DNA from: Gammaproteobacteria bacterium
GTDB taxonomy: Bacteria; Pseudomonadota; Gammaproteobacteria; Burkholderiales; Thiobacillaceae
Direction of reading: 5' to 3'
Assembly: GCA_018820765.1 (NCBI GenBank)
Contig: JAHJNN010000017.1
Location: 124,001 to 188,000, forward strand
Length of the DNA: 64,000 nucleotides
The notes below the pieces were generated by a model. It made no database searches. It saw only the letters and a program-made list of their open reading frames with translations, and had not been told where the DNA came from. How positions within the stretch are numbered: the first letter of the stretch is position 1; each line of letters begins with the position of its first letter. Positions 29,726 to 37,396 of this stretch are shown one piece after another. The translations under genes were made by a program, and so were the position numbers.

Positions 29726-29941
29726 ATGCCAAATCTCGACGCCCTCACCCAACTGCCCCTGGCCGAACGTCTGGCCGCGATGGAGTCATTGTGGGATTCG
29801 CTATGCCAGGACGACGCAGCCGAATTGAGTCCGCCCTGGCACGCCGCCGTGCTGGAAGCGCGTCTGCGCGAACTGGCAGAGGGCCAGCACCGTGACTGGA
29901 AATCTGCCAAAGATGCACTGCGCAAGCTGACCGAACGCTAA
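29726..29941 (+). CDS. Addiction-module antitoxin (TIGR02574-like)
   Basis: 71 aa acidic helical protein (LPLAERLAAMESLWDSL near the N-terminus, RLRELAEGQHRDW in the C-terminal half), the pattern of the short putative addiction-module component family. The ParE/RelE-like toxin follows after 9 nt. Confidence 0.8.
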   Translation: MPNLDALTQLPLAERLAAMESLWDSLCQDDAAELSPPWHAAVLEARLRELAEGQHRDWKSAKDALRKLTER

Positions 29942-29950
29942 GCCCAGCCC

Positions 29951-30271
29951 ATGCATGCAGTGCGGATCGGCGCATCAGCCGAACGGGATTTGCTGGTTGG
30001 TTTCGAATTCTACGAAACCCAGGCCGCGGGGCTCGGCCAGTATTTTCTCGATAGCCTGTTCTCCGACATCGATGCGCTCGCGCTGTATGCGGGCGTTCAT
30101 CCAAAGCCCCTGTCGGGCCTGCATCGCAGCCTGTCCAAGCGTTTCCCCTTTGCGATTTATTACGATTTCGACGGCGACACCGCGATCGTTCTCGCCGTGC
30201 TCGACTGCCGTCGCAATCCCCGTTCCATACGCGGCACACTCGGCGCGCGCCGAACCCAACTGAAAACATGA
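29951..30271 (+). CDS. ParE/RelE-family toxin
   Basis: 106 aa. Basic protein with the ParE-like pattern: SAERDLLVGFEFYETQ, a helix-rich middle, then FPFAIYYDF and VLAVLDCRRNPRS. It ends in a 4-nt overlap (ATGA) with the next membrane protein gene, so that gene may be read through from the toxin-antitoxin operon. Confidence 0.82.
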   Translation: MHAVRIGASAERDLLVGFEFYETQAAGLGQYFLDSLFSDIDALALYAGVHPKPLSGLHRSLSKRFPFAIYYDFDGDTAIVLAVLDCRRNPRSIRGTLGARRTQLKT

Positions 30272-30948
30272 TCGAATTTTCCCTCCTCACCGCCCTGCTC
30301 GCGGGCCTTCTTGGCGGCGTGCATTGCGTCGGCATGTGCGGCGGCATCGTCGCGGCCTTTTCCTTCCGCGCCGACGGCAGCACGCCGCCGTTCAGGATGC
30401 ATCTGACCTACAACCTCGGGCGCATCGCCAGCTATGTCCTGTTCGGCGCGCTGGCGGGGGCGCTCGGCGCCTCGCTCAAGCTGGCGGAATTCATGCCGGT
30501 GCAGACTTTGCTGTTCGTGCTGGCGCAGGTCGTGATGATTCTGCTTGGCCTGTACCTGGCCGGCTTCAACCAGTGGGTGCTGGTGTTCGAGCGTGCCGGC
30601 GGCGTGGTGTGGCGCCGGGTGAAGCCGCTGTTCCAGAAACTGCTGCCGGTAAGGTCGCTGCCGCAGGCGCTGCTGGCCGGCATGGCCTGGGGCTGGCTGC
30701 CTTGCGGGCTGGTGTATTCGGTGCTGGTGTCGGCTGTGGCGGCGGGCAGCGCCACCTCGGGCGCGGCGCTGATGCTGGCGTTCGGCCTCGGCACCCTGCC
30801 GAACCTGCTGGGCATGGGGCTGTTCGCGCGGCAGATCCAGCCTTTCATGCAGCAGGTGTGGGTGCGCCGCGCGGCCGGGCTGACGGTGGCGGGCTTCGGC
30901 GTGTGGGGCCTGCTGACGCTGGCCTATTCGGCGTTCACGTCCGCCTGA
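30268..30948 (+). CDS. TauE/SafE-UreH-like membrane protein
   Basis: 226 aa, six hydrophobic segments. The N-terminal segment contains GGVHCVGMCGGIVAAF, the Cys-containing motif of the UreH-like/sulfite-exporter transmembrane family, a relative of DsbD. Such proteins occur near cytochrome-oxidase and copper-handling genes; none are visible here. The substrate is unknown. Translationally coupled to the toxin gene upstream. Confidence 0.8.
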   Translation: MIEFSLLTALLAGLLGGVHCVGMCGGIVAAFSFRADGSTPPFRMHLTYNLGRIASYVLFGALAGALGASLKLAEFMPVQTLLFVLAQVVMILLGLYLAGFNQWVLVFERAGGVVWRRVKPLFQKLLPVRSLPQALLAGMAWGWLPCGLVYSVLVSAVAAGSATSGAALMLAFGLGTLPNLLGMGLFARQIQPFMQQVWVRRAAGLTVAGFGVWGLLTLAYSAFTSA

Positions 30949-30958
30949 GGCGGGCCGC

Positions 30959-30986
30959 CGAAAAAACAGCCCCGATTCCGGGGCTG
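30959..30986 (-). terminator. Intrinsic terminator of the DUF4426 / mla operon
   Basis: An 8-bp GC-rich stem (30967-30974 with 30979-30986, loop ATTC). On the minus strand it is followed by six T residues (30961-30966), a classic intrinsic terminator downstream of the DUF4426 gene. Confidence 0.9.
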
Positions 30987-30998
30987 CGTGGTTCGGGC

Positions 30999-31427
30999 TT
31001 ACTTGTAGAACTTCTGGGTGAAGACCATCTCGCGCTTCGGTTCGCCGGCCACTTCGACGGCGGCGGTGAATTTCAGCGTGTCGGGCGGCGCGACGCGGAA
31101 TTCGCCCAGGTAGTAGATCGCGGTGCCCTCGTTGATCTCGCGCATCGTGATGTTGGCCAGCTGCTGGTTGAGGTTGGTGACGTAGACGGAGATCTTGGCC
31201 GGCACCGGCGTCAGCGCGCCGAGTTTGTTCCGCATCAGTACCGACATGGTGACCAGTCCGCGCGTCTTGCTGCGCTCGATCTTGTAGCTGCGCGCAACGT
31301 CCGGCAGCAGCTCGTCGGTGGTCAGTGCGTTGTAGTGGATTTCGAGCGGGCCGAATTTCTGCGCGATTTCGGCGTGGGCGACGGCAGCGACGGAACACAG
31401 GCACAGTGCGGTAAGCAGGCGCTTCAT
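30999..31427 (-). CDS. DUF4426 periplasmic protein
   Basis: 142 aa from the ATG at 31427, preceded by AGGAG. Signal peptide about 1-19 (ending AHA), then a single domain of DUF4426 type (FGPLEIHYNALTTDELLP, YKIERSKTRGLVTMSV). Function unknown. It is the last gene before the terminator and lies 48 nt after the lipoprotein gene, so it may be cotranscribed with the mla genes. Confidence 0.8.
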   Translation of the reverse strand: MKRLLTALCLCSVAAVAHAEIAQKFGPLEIHYNALTTDELLPDVARSYKIERSKTRGLVTMSVLMRNKLGALTPVPAKISVYVTNLNQQLANITMREINEGTAIYYLGEFRVAPPDTLKFTAAVEVAGEPKREMVFTQKFYK

Positions 31428-31474
31428 GGTCTCTCTCCTTTTGTTGTGGCGATGCTGACTGAATTCTAGGTCGC

Positions 31475-32080
31475 TTATTGCAGCGTAGCGAGCCAGGCGG
31501 TCAATTCGTCGAGCGCCCGGCTGACTGCCTGGCTGGATGCCTGCGCCGCGCCGGCCGCATCGTAGGTCGTCAGCGCCACCTGCTGTTCGAACACCCGCCG
31601 ACCCAGCAGCTTGCGCTGCTTCAGGTCCACCAGTTCGGCGCGCAGCACCAGCCGCACCGTGCCCGGCTGGCTGACGGCATCGTGATAGAACTCGACCAGT
31701 TCGGTATCCAGCAGCACGTCGCCGCGCACATAGCCGCCGGCGGCACTGACATGCCACACGCCCTGGCGGTCGAGCCGCGCCCGCATCAGGTTGGAAAAGC
31801 GCTTGCCGGGACGTTCGGTCCAGCGCGCCAGCTGGTATTGGCCGCGCGTGCCGGCGCGACGGCTGAAGATGAGCTGATCGGTGTCGTAAAAGCTGCCGGT
31901 GGCGGTGTCGAGCACCAGCAGGGTAGGCGCGTCGGCGCGGACGGAAGCGGCCTCGGCGGCGGCGGGAGCCGCGTCGTTCAGCACGTAGTACACCACGGTG
32001 GGCGTACCGGTGCGGGAGCCCAGATTGACGCAGCCGGTCAGCGCCAGCGCCAGCGCGGCAAGGACGAAACCTCGTTTCAT
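31475..32080 (-). CDS. PqiC-like ABC-transport auxiliary lipoprotein
   Basis: 201 aa lipoprotein: lipobox ALTGC (Cys at residue 17), then a domain of the PqiC/ABC-type transport auxiliary family (YYVLNDAAP, LLVLDTATGSFYDTDQLIFS). Such lipoproteins sit at the outer membrane and work with MCE proteins in lipid transport. Start overlaps the mlaD stop by 4 nt. Confidence 0.87.
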   Translation of the reverse strand: MKRGFVLAALALALTGCVNLGSRTGTPTVVYYVLNDAAPAAAEAASVRADAPTLLVLDTATGSFYDTDQLIFSRRAGTRGQYQLARWTERPGKRFSNLMRARLDRQGVWHVSAAGGYVRGDVLLDTELVEFYHDAVSQPGTVRLVLRAELVDLKQRKLLGRRVFEQQVALTTYDAAGAAQASSQAVSRALDELTAWLATLQ

Positions 32081-33024
32081 GGCATTTTTTCTCCGGGGCC
32101 GAGCTGCTGCTGGCCGGGGCCGAACAGGATGGTGCGCGGGTTGGACAGGCGCTGTCCGGCGGTGGTGAGCACGTCGGCGCTGGTGCGGATATCGCGGCTG
32201 ACGTTGGTCAATTCGAGCGTGCCGGTTTCGGTGAGCTGCTGGATTTGCGCAGAAATGAGGCCGGCGTCGTGCTGCAGCTTTTCCATCGCAAGGGCGGCTT
32301 CCTGCAGCGCAGCATCGGCGTTCTGGCCGATGCTGACGATGCTGCCCTCGGCGCGGGTGGCGGCCTGGCCGACGCTGGCGCTGGCCAGGCGGAACTCCTC
32401 GGAGGCGTCGCGGATGCCCTGCACCGCGGCAGTGAGGTTTCCCTTGTTGGCGGCGAGATGGGTCGACAGTTCGTTGAGATTGGCCAGCGTCCGGTTGACC
32501 GCGCGCTGGTTGTCGTCGGACAGCAGGGTATTCATTTTCTCCAGCACCTGGGCGCCGTTGACCGCCAGCCGCGAAAGGGCGGTGGCGACCTTGTCGATGT
32601 CGGAACTGCCCTCTGCGATGACCGGATAGCGCTCGCCCTTGGGCGCCTCGTCGAGCAGGGGACTGCTGCTCGGGCCGTTATTGATTTCAACCGAGGCGAT
32701 GCCGGTGACCAGGTTGCGCTTGATGTAGGCCTCGGCGCCAACGTGGACCGGAACGCCCTCGTCGATGCGCGCGGTGACGCTGACTGCTTCGTCGCCGCCC
32801 TGGGCAAAACGGTAGCTGTCGACTACGCCGACCTTGATGCCGCGCATCTTCACCGGACTGCCGATCGCCAGTCCGTCGAGCGACTGCTGCTTGAAGTACA
32901 GGGTGTAGGTCTGGTACGCGATGGTGTCGGCGATGCCGCCCAGCCACACGATGGCGACCGTCATCAGCGCGATCACCGCCAGCACCAGGGTGCCCACCAG
33001 GGTATAGCGGCCTTCAGTTTCCAT
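32077..33024 (-). CDS. mlaD: MCE-domain lipid transport protein MlaD
   Basis: 315 aa. Transmembrane anchor about 11-32, then an MCE domain (about 37-115: SLDGLAIGSPVKMRGIKVG, KRNLVTGIASVEIN), then a long helical tail. MlaD-type proteins form hexameric rings that carry phospholipids across the periplasm. Overlaps mlaF by 11 nt. Substrate and direction are not decided by sequence. Confidence 0.93.
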   Translation of the reverse strand: METEGRYTLVGTLVLAVIALMTVAIVWLGGIADTIAYQTYTLYFKQQSLDGLAIGSPVKMRGIKVGVVDSYRFAQGGDEAVSVTARIDEGVPVHVGAEAYIKRNLVTGIASVEINNGPSSSPLLDEAPKGERYPVIAEGSSDIDKVATALSRLAVNGAQVLEKMNTLLSDDNQRAVNRTLANLNELSTHLAANKGNLTAAVQGIRDASEEFRLASASVGQAATRAEGSIVSIGQNADAALQEAALAMEKLQHDAGLISAQIQQLTETGTLELTNVSRDIRTSADVLTTAGQRLSNPRTILFGPGQQQLGPGEKMP

Positions 33025-33781
33025 GCGCCATTCTCTCCTCCGACGCCCGCGCGGCGAAATAGTCGCGCAGCCACGGATCGTCGATGTGTTTCAGTTCGGC
33101 CACGCTGCCGCTGCCGAGCACGCGGCCGTCCGCCAGCACGATGACACGGTCGATAATCGAAAACAGTGTATCCAAGTCGTGGGTGACGAGGAATACGGTG
33201 AGGCCGAGGCTGTCGGCCAGCAGCCGGATCAGCGAATCGAATGCGCGCGCGGAAATCGGGTCGAGGCCGGAGGTCGGCTCGTCGAGGAACAGCAGCTCGG
33301 GGTCGAGCGCAAGCGCGCGCGCCAGCGCCACCCGCTTCCGCATGCCGCCGGAGAGCTCGCTCGGCCGTTTTCTGGCCGTGTCCGGCGGCAGCCCCGCCAG
33401 CGCCAGCTTGAGCCGCGCCATCTGGCGGCACGTGGCGTGCGGCAGACGGGTATGCTCGAACAGGGGGACGGCGACGTTGTCCTCCACCGAGAGCGAGGAG
33501 AACAGCGCGCCGTCCTGGAACAGCACACCGAAGCGTTTGCGCAGCACGTTCATCTGCTGCGCCGTGCTGTCCCACACCGACTGTCCGAACAGCTCGATGC
33601 GGCCCGCCTGCGGCCGCAGCAAACCGATGATTTCGCGCAGCAGCACCGATTTACCGGTGCCACTGCCGCCGATCAGCGCGATCACCTCGCCGCGCGCCAC
33701 GGACAGATTGAGCTTGCGATGGATCGCGTGCCCGCCCAGCGTGGTGGAGACATCCCGGACCTCGATGACGTTGTCGCCCAT
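33014..33781 (-). CDS. mlaF: ABC transporter ATPase MlaF
   Basis: 255 aa from the ATG at 33781. ATPase of a phospholipid ABC transporter: Walker A GGSGTGKS, signature SELSGGMRKR, Walker B LLFLDEPTSG, switch His in VTHDL. The A of its ATG pairs with the first base of the TTAA that bounds the inserted MITE-like element, so the insertion kept the start codon but replaced all of its upstream leader. Only a weak AGG lies 3 nt before the ATG. Confidence 0.95.
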   Translation of the reverse strand: MGDNVIEVRDVSTTLGGHAIHRKLNLSVARGEVIALIGGSGTGKSVLLREIIGLLRPQAGRIELFGQSVWDSTAQQMNVLRKRFGVLFQDGALFSSLSVEDNVAVPLFEHTRLPHATCRQMARLKLALAGLPPDTARKRPSELSGGMRKRVALARALALDPELLFLDEPTSGLDPISARAFDSLIRLLADSLGLTVFLVTHDLDTLFSIIDRVIVLADGRVLGSGSVAELKHIDDPWLRDYFAARASEERMAHGN

Positions 33782-33784
33782 TAA

Positions 33785-34076
33785 CCTAGAAACCGTAGTT
33801 GGGCGCACCCGATGGTGCGTCTGGGCGAGTGTCTGTCGCGAAGCGAGGAGAGCGTGGCTGTTGCCGCTTCAGCGGCTTTACAGCCACGGCCCGCCCCTTG
33901 CGGGTGGACGGCAGGCTGCTGCCTGCAACGACGAGCGACAAAGACAGGCGCGCGACCAGGCGGGCCAGCGGGTGCGTAGCGGATTGAGTCTGAAAGCCGG
34001 CCACATTGTATGCTGACGACCCTGTATTGATGCTGATGTCCATTAAGGCGATGAGCGGTCAACTGCGGTTCCTAGG
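33785..34076. mobile_element. MITE-like element with TTAA target duplication, between mlaE and mlaF
   Basis: 17-nt terminal inverted repeats (33785-33801 and 34060-34076, two mismatches; outer end CCTAG-AACCG) are flanked on both sides by TTAA (33781-33784 and 34077-34080). The ends and TTAA preference recall IS1380- or piggyBac-type transposons (from memory, not searched). Inside are several hairpins and no transposase. Joining the flanks at one TTAA recreates a TAATG stop/start overlap between mlaE and mlaF, so the empty site can be reconstructed. An 85-codon minus-strand frame inside (33786-34043) is probably not a gene. Confidence 0.85.
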
Positions 34077-35171
34077 TTAAATGCCCAGCTGCACGAATGC
34101 GACGGCGAAGATCGCGTTGAGAATGATGATGGCGACCAGGCTCTGCACCACGGTGGAGGTGGTGTTGGCGCCGACGCTGCGCGAGTCGCGGGTGACCGCC
34201 AGTCCCATGCGGCACGCGATCAGCGCGATGAAGATGGCGAACACCGGCGCCTTGCCCAGCCCCACCACCAGGGTCTTCAGCAGCAGCACGTCGGCCATCC
34301 GGTCCATGAACATGTGAATGGAGATATCCAGCTGCTGCTTTGCCACCAGCATGCCGCCGGCGACCCCGGCGACGTCGCCGATGAACACCAGCAGCGGCAT
34401 GGCGAGCAGCAGCGCGAGAATGCGCGGGATCACCAGCACTGCCAGCGGCGACAGACCGAGCGTGGTGATGGCGTCGATTTCCTCGGTCACCTTCATGGTG
34501 CCGATCTGCGCCGTGATGGCCGCACCGGTGCGTCCGGCCACCAGCACCGCGACGATGACCGGCGAAATCTCGCGCAGGATCGCGGCGAGCAGGCCGTCGA
34601 CGACAAAGATGTTGGCGCCGTACTGCTGCGCCTGGTCGCCCAGCAGGTAGGCGAACACCACGCCGAGCAGGAAGAGCATGCCGGACACGATGGGGATGGC
34701 GCCGACGAATATGTCGCGCACCTGGGCGCTGAGTTCGCGCCAGCGCCAGCGGCCCGGATGCCGTATCAACGACGCGGTCTCGAGAAACAGCCGGCCGATG
34801 AAATCGAGCAGCCCGGTGAGATGCCCCCATATCGCCAGGGTGCTGCGCCCGGTCAGCGCACGCAGGCCCTCGCCGGTCGGCGCGGGTTGCGCCGCCGTGG
34901 CCGCGCCGTGCTGCGCCACCAGCTTGAACAACGCCCGATGCTGCGGCTGAAAGGCGCGCAGCTCGGGCAGCGGGCCGTCCGCATGCGGGCGGGCGGCGGC
35001 GAGCAGCAGCCATGCGCCGTTGGTGTCGAGCTGGGTGACGCCGGCGCCGTCGACGACACGCACGGTCTTGCCGGCCAGGTTCGGCAACGCGGCGGCCGCT
35101 TCGGCATGCCAGACGCCGCTGGCGATCAGCGCGCCCTGTTCCTCGTCGAAGTGCGCGCTTGCCGCCGTCAT
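34077..35171 (-). CDS. mlaE: MlaE-family permease with N-terminal STAS domain
   Basis: 364 aa. N-terminal STAS-like domain (about 10-95, ending near the LDTNGAWLLL segment), then the MlaE/YrbE permease (about 120-364, five to six transmembrane segments) with VAGRTGAAITAQIGTMKVTE, the conserved family motif. In E. coli the STAS protein MlaB is separate; here it is fused. The TAA stop uses the TTAA flanking the inserted element. The start overlaps the metA stop by 4 nt. Confidence 0.93.
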   Translation of the reverse strand: MTAASAHFDEEQGALIASGVWHAEAAAALPNLAGKTVRVVDGAGVTQLDTNGAWLLLAAARPHADGPLPELRAFQPQHRALFKLVAQHGAATAAQPAPTGEGLRALTGRSTLAIWGHLTGLLDFIGRLFLETASLIRHPGRWRWRELSAQVRDIFVGAIPIVSGMLFLLGVVFAYLLGDQAQQYGANIFVVDGLLAAILREISPVIVAVLVAGRTGAAITAQIGTMKVTEEIDAITTLGLSPLAVLVIPRILALLLAMPLLVFIGDVAGVAGGMLVAKQQLDISIHMFMDRMADVLLLKTLVVGLGKAPVFAIFIALIACRMGLAVTRDSRSVGANTTSTVVQSLVAIIILNAIFAVAFVQLGI

Positions 35172-36220
35172 GGGAGATTGAGCGGGTTGCTCGGGTCGAT
35201 GCCGGGCATGAAGGGCAGCCCGCGCTCGCGATGGGTGACCTGGTAGACGCAGCCGATCCAGTTGCCGACCACCCCCTCGGCGGTGTCGTGCCAGGTGTTG
35301 TCGAGCAGCGGCAGCAGGTGCGATTCCGGGAAGGCCAGCGCCTCGCCCGCCTGCATGCGTCGGCCGAACTCGGCCAGCAGCGCCTGCGCCTGGCGGTTGA
35401 AATAGCGCGCCGGGAACGGCGGGAACGCGGGCAGCTTGCCGGCGGCGGCCAGCAGCAGGTCGCGCTTGTATTCCTTCAGCAGCGACACCGTGTCGTATTC
35501 GGGGTGGCCCTGGAAAAACACCGTGCGCAGGCCGTCGTGGCTCACCGCCAGATGCACGCCACCCTCAGCGCTTTCGGCCAGCACCTTGACCCCGGCCGCC
35601 TCGAACTGCGCGCGCGATATGTCGTTCCAGCGCGAATGCGGCACGTCGAAGCGGGTGTTGACGTCGGCCACCAGCGGGTGGCGGCCGTCGGTCACGCGGT
35701 GTTCATACACGCCCCAGATCTTGTGCGCCTGTTTCACCCGCGTCTGGCCATGGCGGAACTGCATCACCGCATGGGTGGCGAGGCACGAGCACAGGGTCGA
35801 GGTCACGTTGTCCCAGGCCCAGTCGATCACCTCGATCAGCGGCTCCCAGAACGCCTCGTCGGCCAGATTCGGATGGCTGACGTTGGCGCCGGTGATGATG
35901 AGCGCGTCGAGCCCCGCCGCACGGATGTCCTCGAAGGACTCGTAGAACTGCGCGATGTGCGCCTGCGCCGCTTCACCGCGCGGCAGTGTCGGCAGGGTGA
36001 AGGGATGCATGTAGAACTGCGCGATCGGGTTGGACTCGCCGACCAGCCGGTAGAACTGCCGCTCGGTCGCCTCCAGCGCCGCGTCCGGCATCATATTCAG
36101 GAGACCGACATGCAGCTCGCGGATTTCCTGATGAGCCGCTCGCTCGGTCGACAACACCGTGATGCCGTCGCGGCGCAGGCGGTCGAAGGTGGGGAGCGCG
36201 TTATGCGCGACCAGCGGCAT
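35168..36220 (-). CDS. metA: Homoserine O-succinyl/acetyltransferase MetA
   Basis: 350 aa. First committed step from homoserine to methionine. MetA/HTS family: LNMMPDAALEATERQF, nucleophile Cys146 in STLCSCLATHAV, and the His-x-Glu of HPEYD. Betaproteobacterial members of this group are usually called succinyltransferases, but acyl-donor choice depends on a few active-site residues and cannot be fixed here. Overlaps mlaE (4 nt) and the ATPase gene upstream (20 nt). Confidence 0.93.
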   Translation of the reverse strand: MPLVAHNALPTFDRLRRDGITVLSTERAAHQEIRELHVGLLNMMPDAALEATERQFYRLVGESNPIAQFYMHPFTLPTLPRGEAAQAHIAQFYESFEDIRAAGLDALIITGANVSHPNLADEAFWEPLIEVIDWAWDNVTSTLCSCLATHAVMQFRHGQTRVKQAHKIWGVYEHRVTDGRHPLVADVNTRFDVPHSRWNDISRAQFEAAGVKVLAESAEGGVHLAVSHDGLRTVFFQGHPEYDTVSLLKEYKRDLLLAAAGKLPAFPPFPARYFNRQAQALLAEFGRRMQAGEALAFPESHLLPLLDNTWHDTAEGVVGNWIGCVYQVTHRERGLPFMPGIDPSNPLNLP

Positions 36221-37100
36221 TCAACCCCCCTGACCCCTGATTCCTGGCCGCTGACTCTTTCCGCGCAATCGCGGTTTCCAGCAGCGCGAGGAAATCGCGC
36301 TCGTCGCGCACCTGCGCCACTTCCTGCGAGGTCACCGTGTAGCCGTGCGGCTGCGCGATCGCCTCGTAGCGCGGGATGCGCGAATGAAACAGCCGCGGAA
36401 ACACCCAGCGTGCGAAATCGTCGGGCTCCACCTCCGCCACGAATTCGATGCCCATTTCCTTCAGATAGACCGGCAGCTGCTCGGCGAGAAAGGCCGGGCG
36501 GAAATACAGCGGTTTGGGGTCGGACTGCGCGCGGCGGATCAGCGTGTCCTCTTCCTCGCGCGAGGTGGTCTGGATGTAGAGGATCAGCGTGTGCTCCGCC
36601 AGCAATTCGACCACGCCGGGCTCGTCCAGCTCGCACAGGCTGCCGCCGACGTCGTTGACGAAGTGCGGATAGCCGTAGATTTCCTGGCCCTTGCGGATGA
36701 AGCCCGGCACGTCTTTCATGGCGGCGATCTCGGCGTCGCGATACGCGGCCTGGCGGCGCGAGAACTCGTCGAGCGGCAGCCCGCCCCACTCCGGCCCGCC
36801 GAGCTTGCCGACGAAGGTCAGCACCGGACCCAGGTCGTGGATCTTGATGTTGTTCTTGATGTCGATCCAGTCGCGCCGCAACAGGTCGCGCAGGAAAGGC
36901 ACCTGCATCGCCTGCTGCTTGATCAGGTCGAGGATCGGCTCGTCCAGATAACGCGTGCCGATGCGGTAGTCGCCGGAAAAGTGGAACCAGTCGTGGCCCC
37001 GCAGCATGGACGAGATGTGCGTCTTGCCGACGCCGGACATGCCGAGCAGGGTAATGCGCTTGGTCGGCCAGGCGCGGAAGGTTTCGGGGGTGAAGTGCAT
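36201..37100 (-). CDS. P-loop ATPase beside metA, function unknown
   Basis: 299 aa from the ATG at 37100. Walker A GMSGVGKT at residues 20-27, then WFHFSGDYRIGTRYL and a kinase-like layout without a named family that I recognise. Homologues annotated simply as ATPase are often next to metA in betaproteobacteria (recollection). The C-terminal ~15 residues come from a GGGGTCAGG-type repeat tract and overlap metA by 20 nt, so the natural end may have been extended. Confidence 0.75.
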   Translation of the reverse strand: MHFTPETFRAWPTKRITLLGMSGVGKTHISSMLRGHDWFHFSGDYRIGTRYLDEPILDLIKQQAMQVPFLRDLLRRDWIDIKNNIKIHDLGPVLTFVGKLGGPEWGGLPLDEFSRRQAAYRDAEIAAMKDVPGFIRKGQEIYGYPHFVNDVGGSLCELDEPGVVELLAEHTLILYIQTTSREEEDTLIRRAQSDPKPLYFRPAFLAEQLPVYLKEMGIEFVAEVEPDDFARWVFPRLFHSRIPRYEAIAQPHGYTVTSQEVAQVRDERDFLALLETAIARKESAARNQGSGGLNAAGRA

Positions 37101-37396
37101 GGGGTCGGTTTTCCTTGGATTAGCGCGAAGCCTACCGAAAAGCCACCCAATTAAAAAGAGCGCACCCCGCTTTGGTGCACGGCGGAACGCATCTCGCACC
37201 AAATCTGCTCACGCATCGCCGGCGCCGTTCCGCGCGGCGGCGGCGTCATGCGGCGTTGGCCACCGCGCGCCCTACCCCCGGCAACGGCGATGCGCCTGGC
37301 ATAGCCGTTGCTTTTATCAAAGGCGGGCTGCACTGCGGCACACCCGCGACCTGACATTCCGGCAAACCAAGACCATGCGGCGCTTTTCCGACCTCC
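37101..37396. other. Divergent intergenic region
   Basis: About 296 nt between the divergent ATPase and GGDEF-EAL genes. It contains an inverted repeat GCACC-N7-GGTGC (37162-37178) and a -24/-12 promoter (37297-37312) directed to the GGDEF-EAL gene. I saw nothing else. Confidence 0.6.
37297..37312 (+). promoter_or_regulatory. Sigma-54 promoter for the GGDEF-EAL gene
   Basis: TGGCATAGCCGTTGCT matches the consensus TGGCACGNNNNTTGCW with the essential GG and GC exactly 10 bp apart; the mismatch is C to T at position 6. It lies about 85 nt before the start codon. A palindrome at 37162-37178 sits about 130 nt upstream, where an enhancer-binding activator could bind; its spacing differs from the NtrC consensus. 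Confidence 0.65.

Noticed and set aside
33786..34043. 85-codon ORF in the mlaE-mlaF element
   Set aside because: Probably a by-product of the repeat; Arg/Ser/Pro-rich and without initiation signals. Kept only as a note in the element entry.
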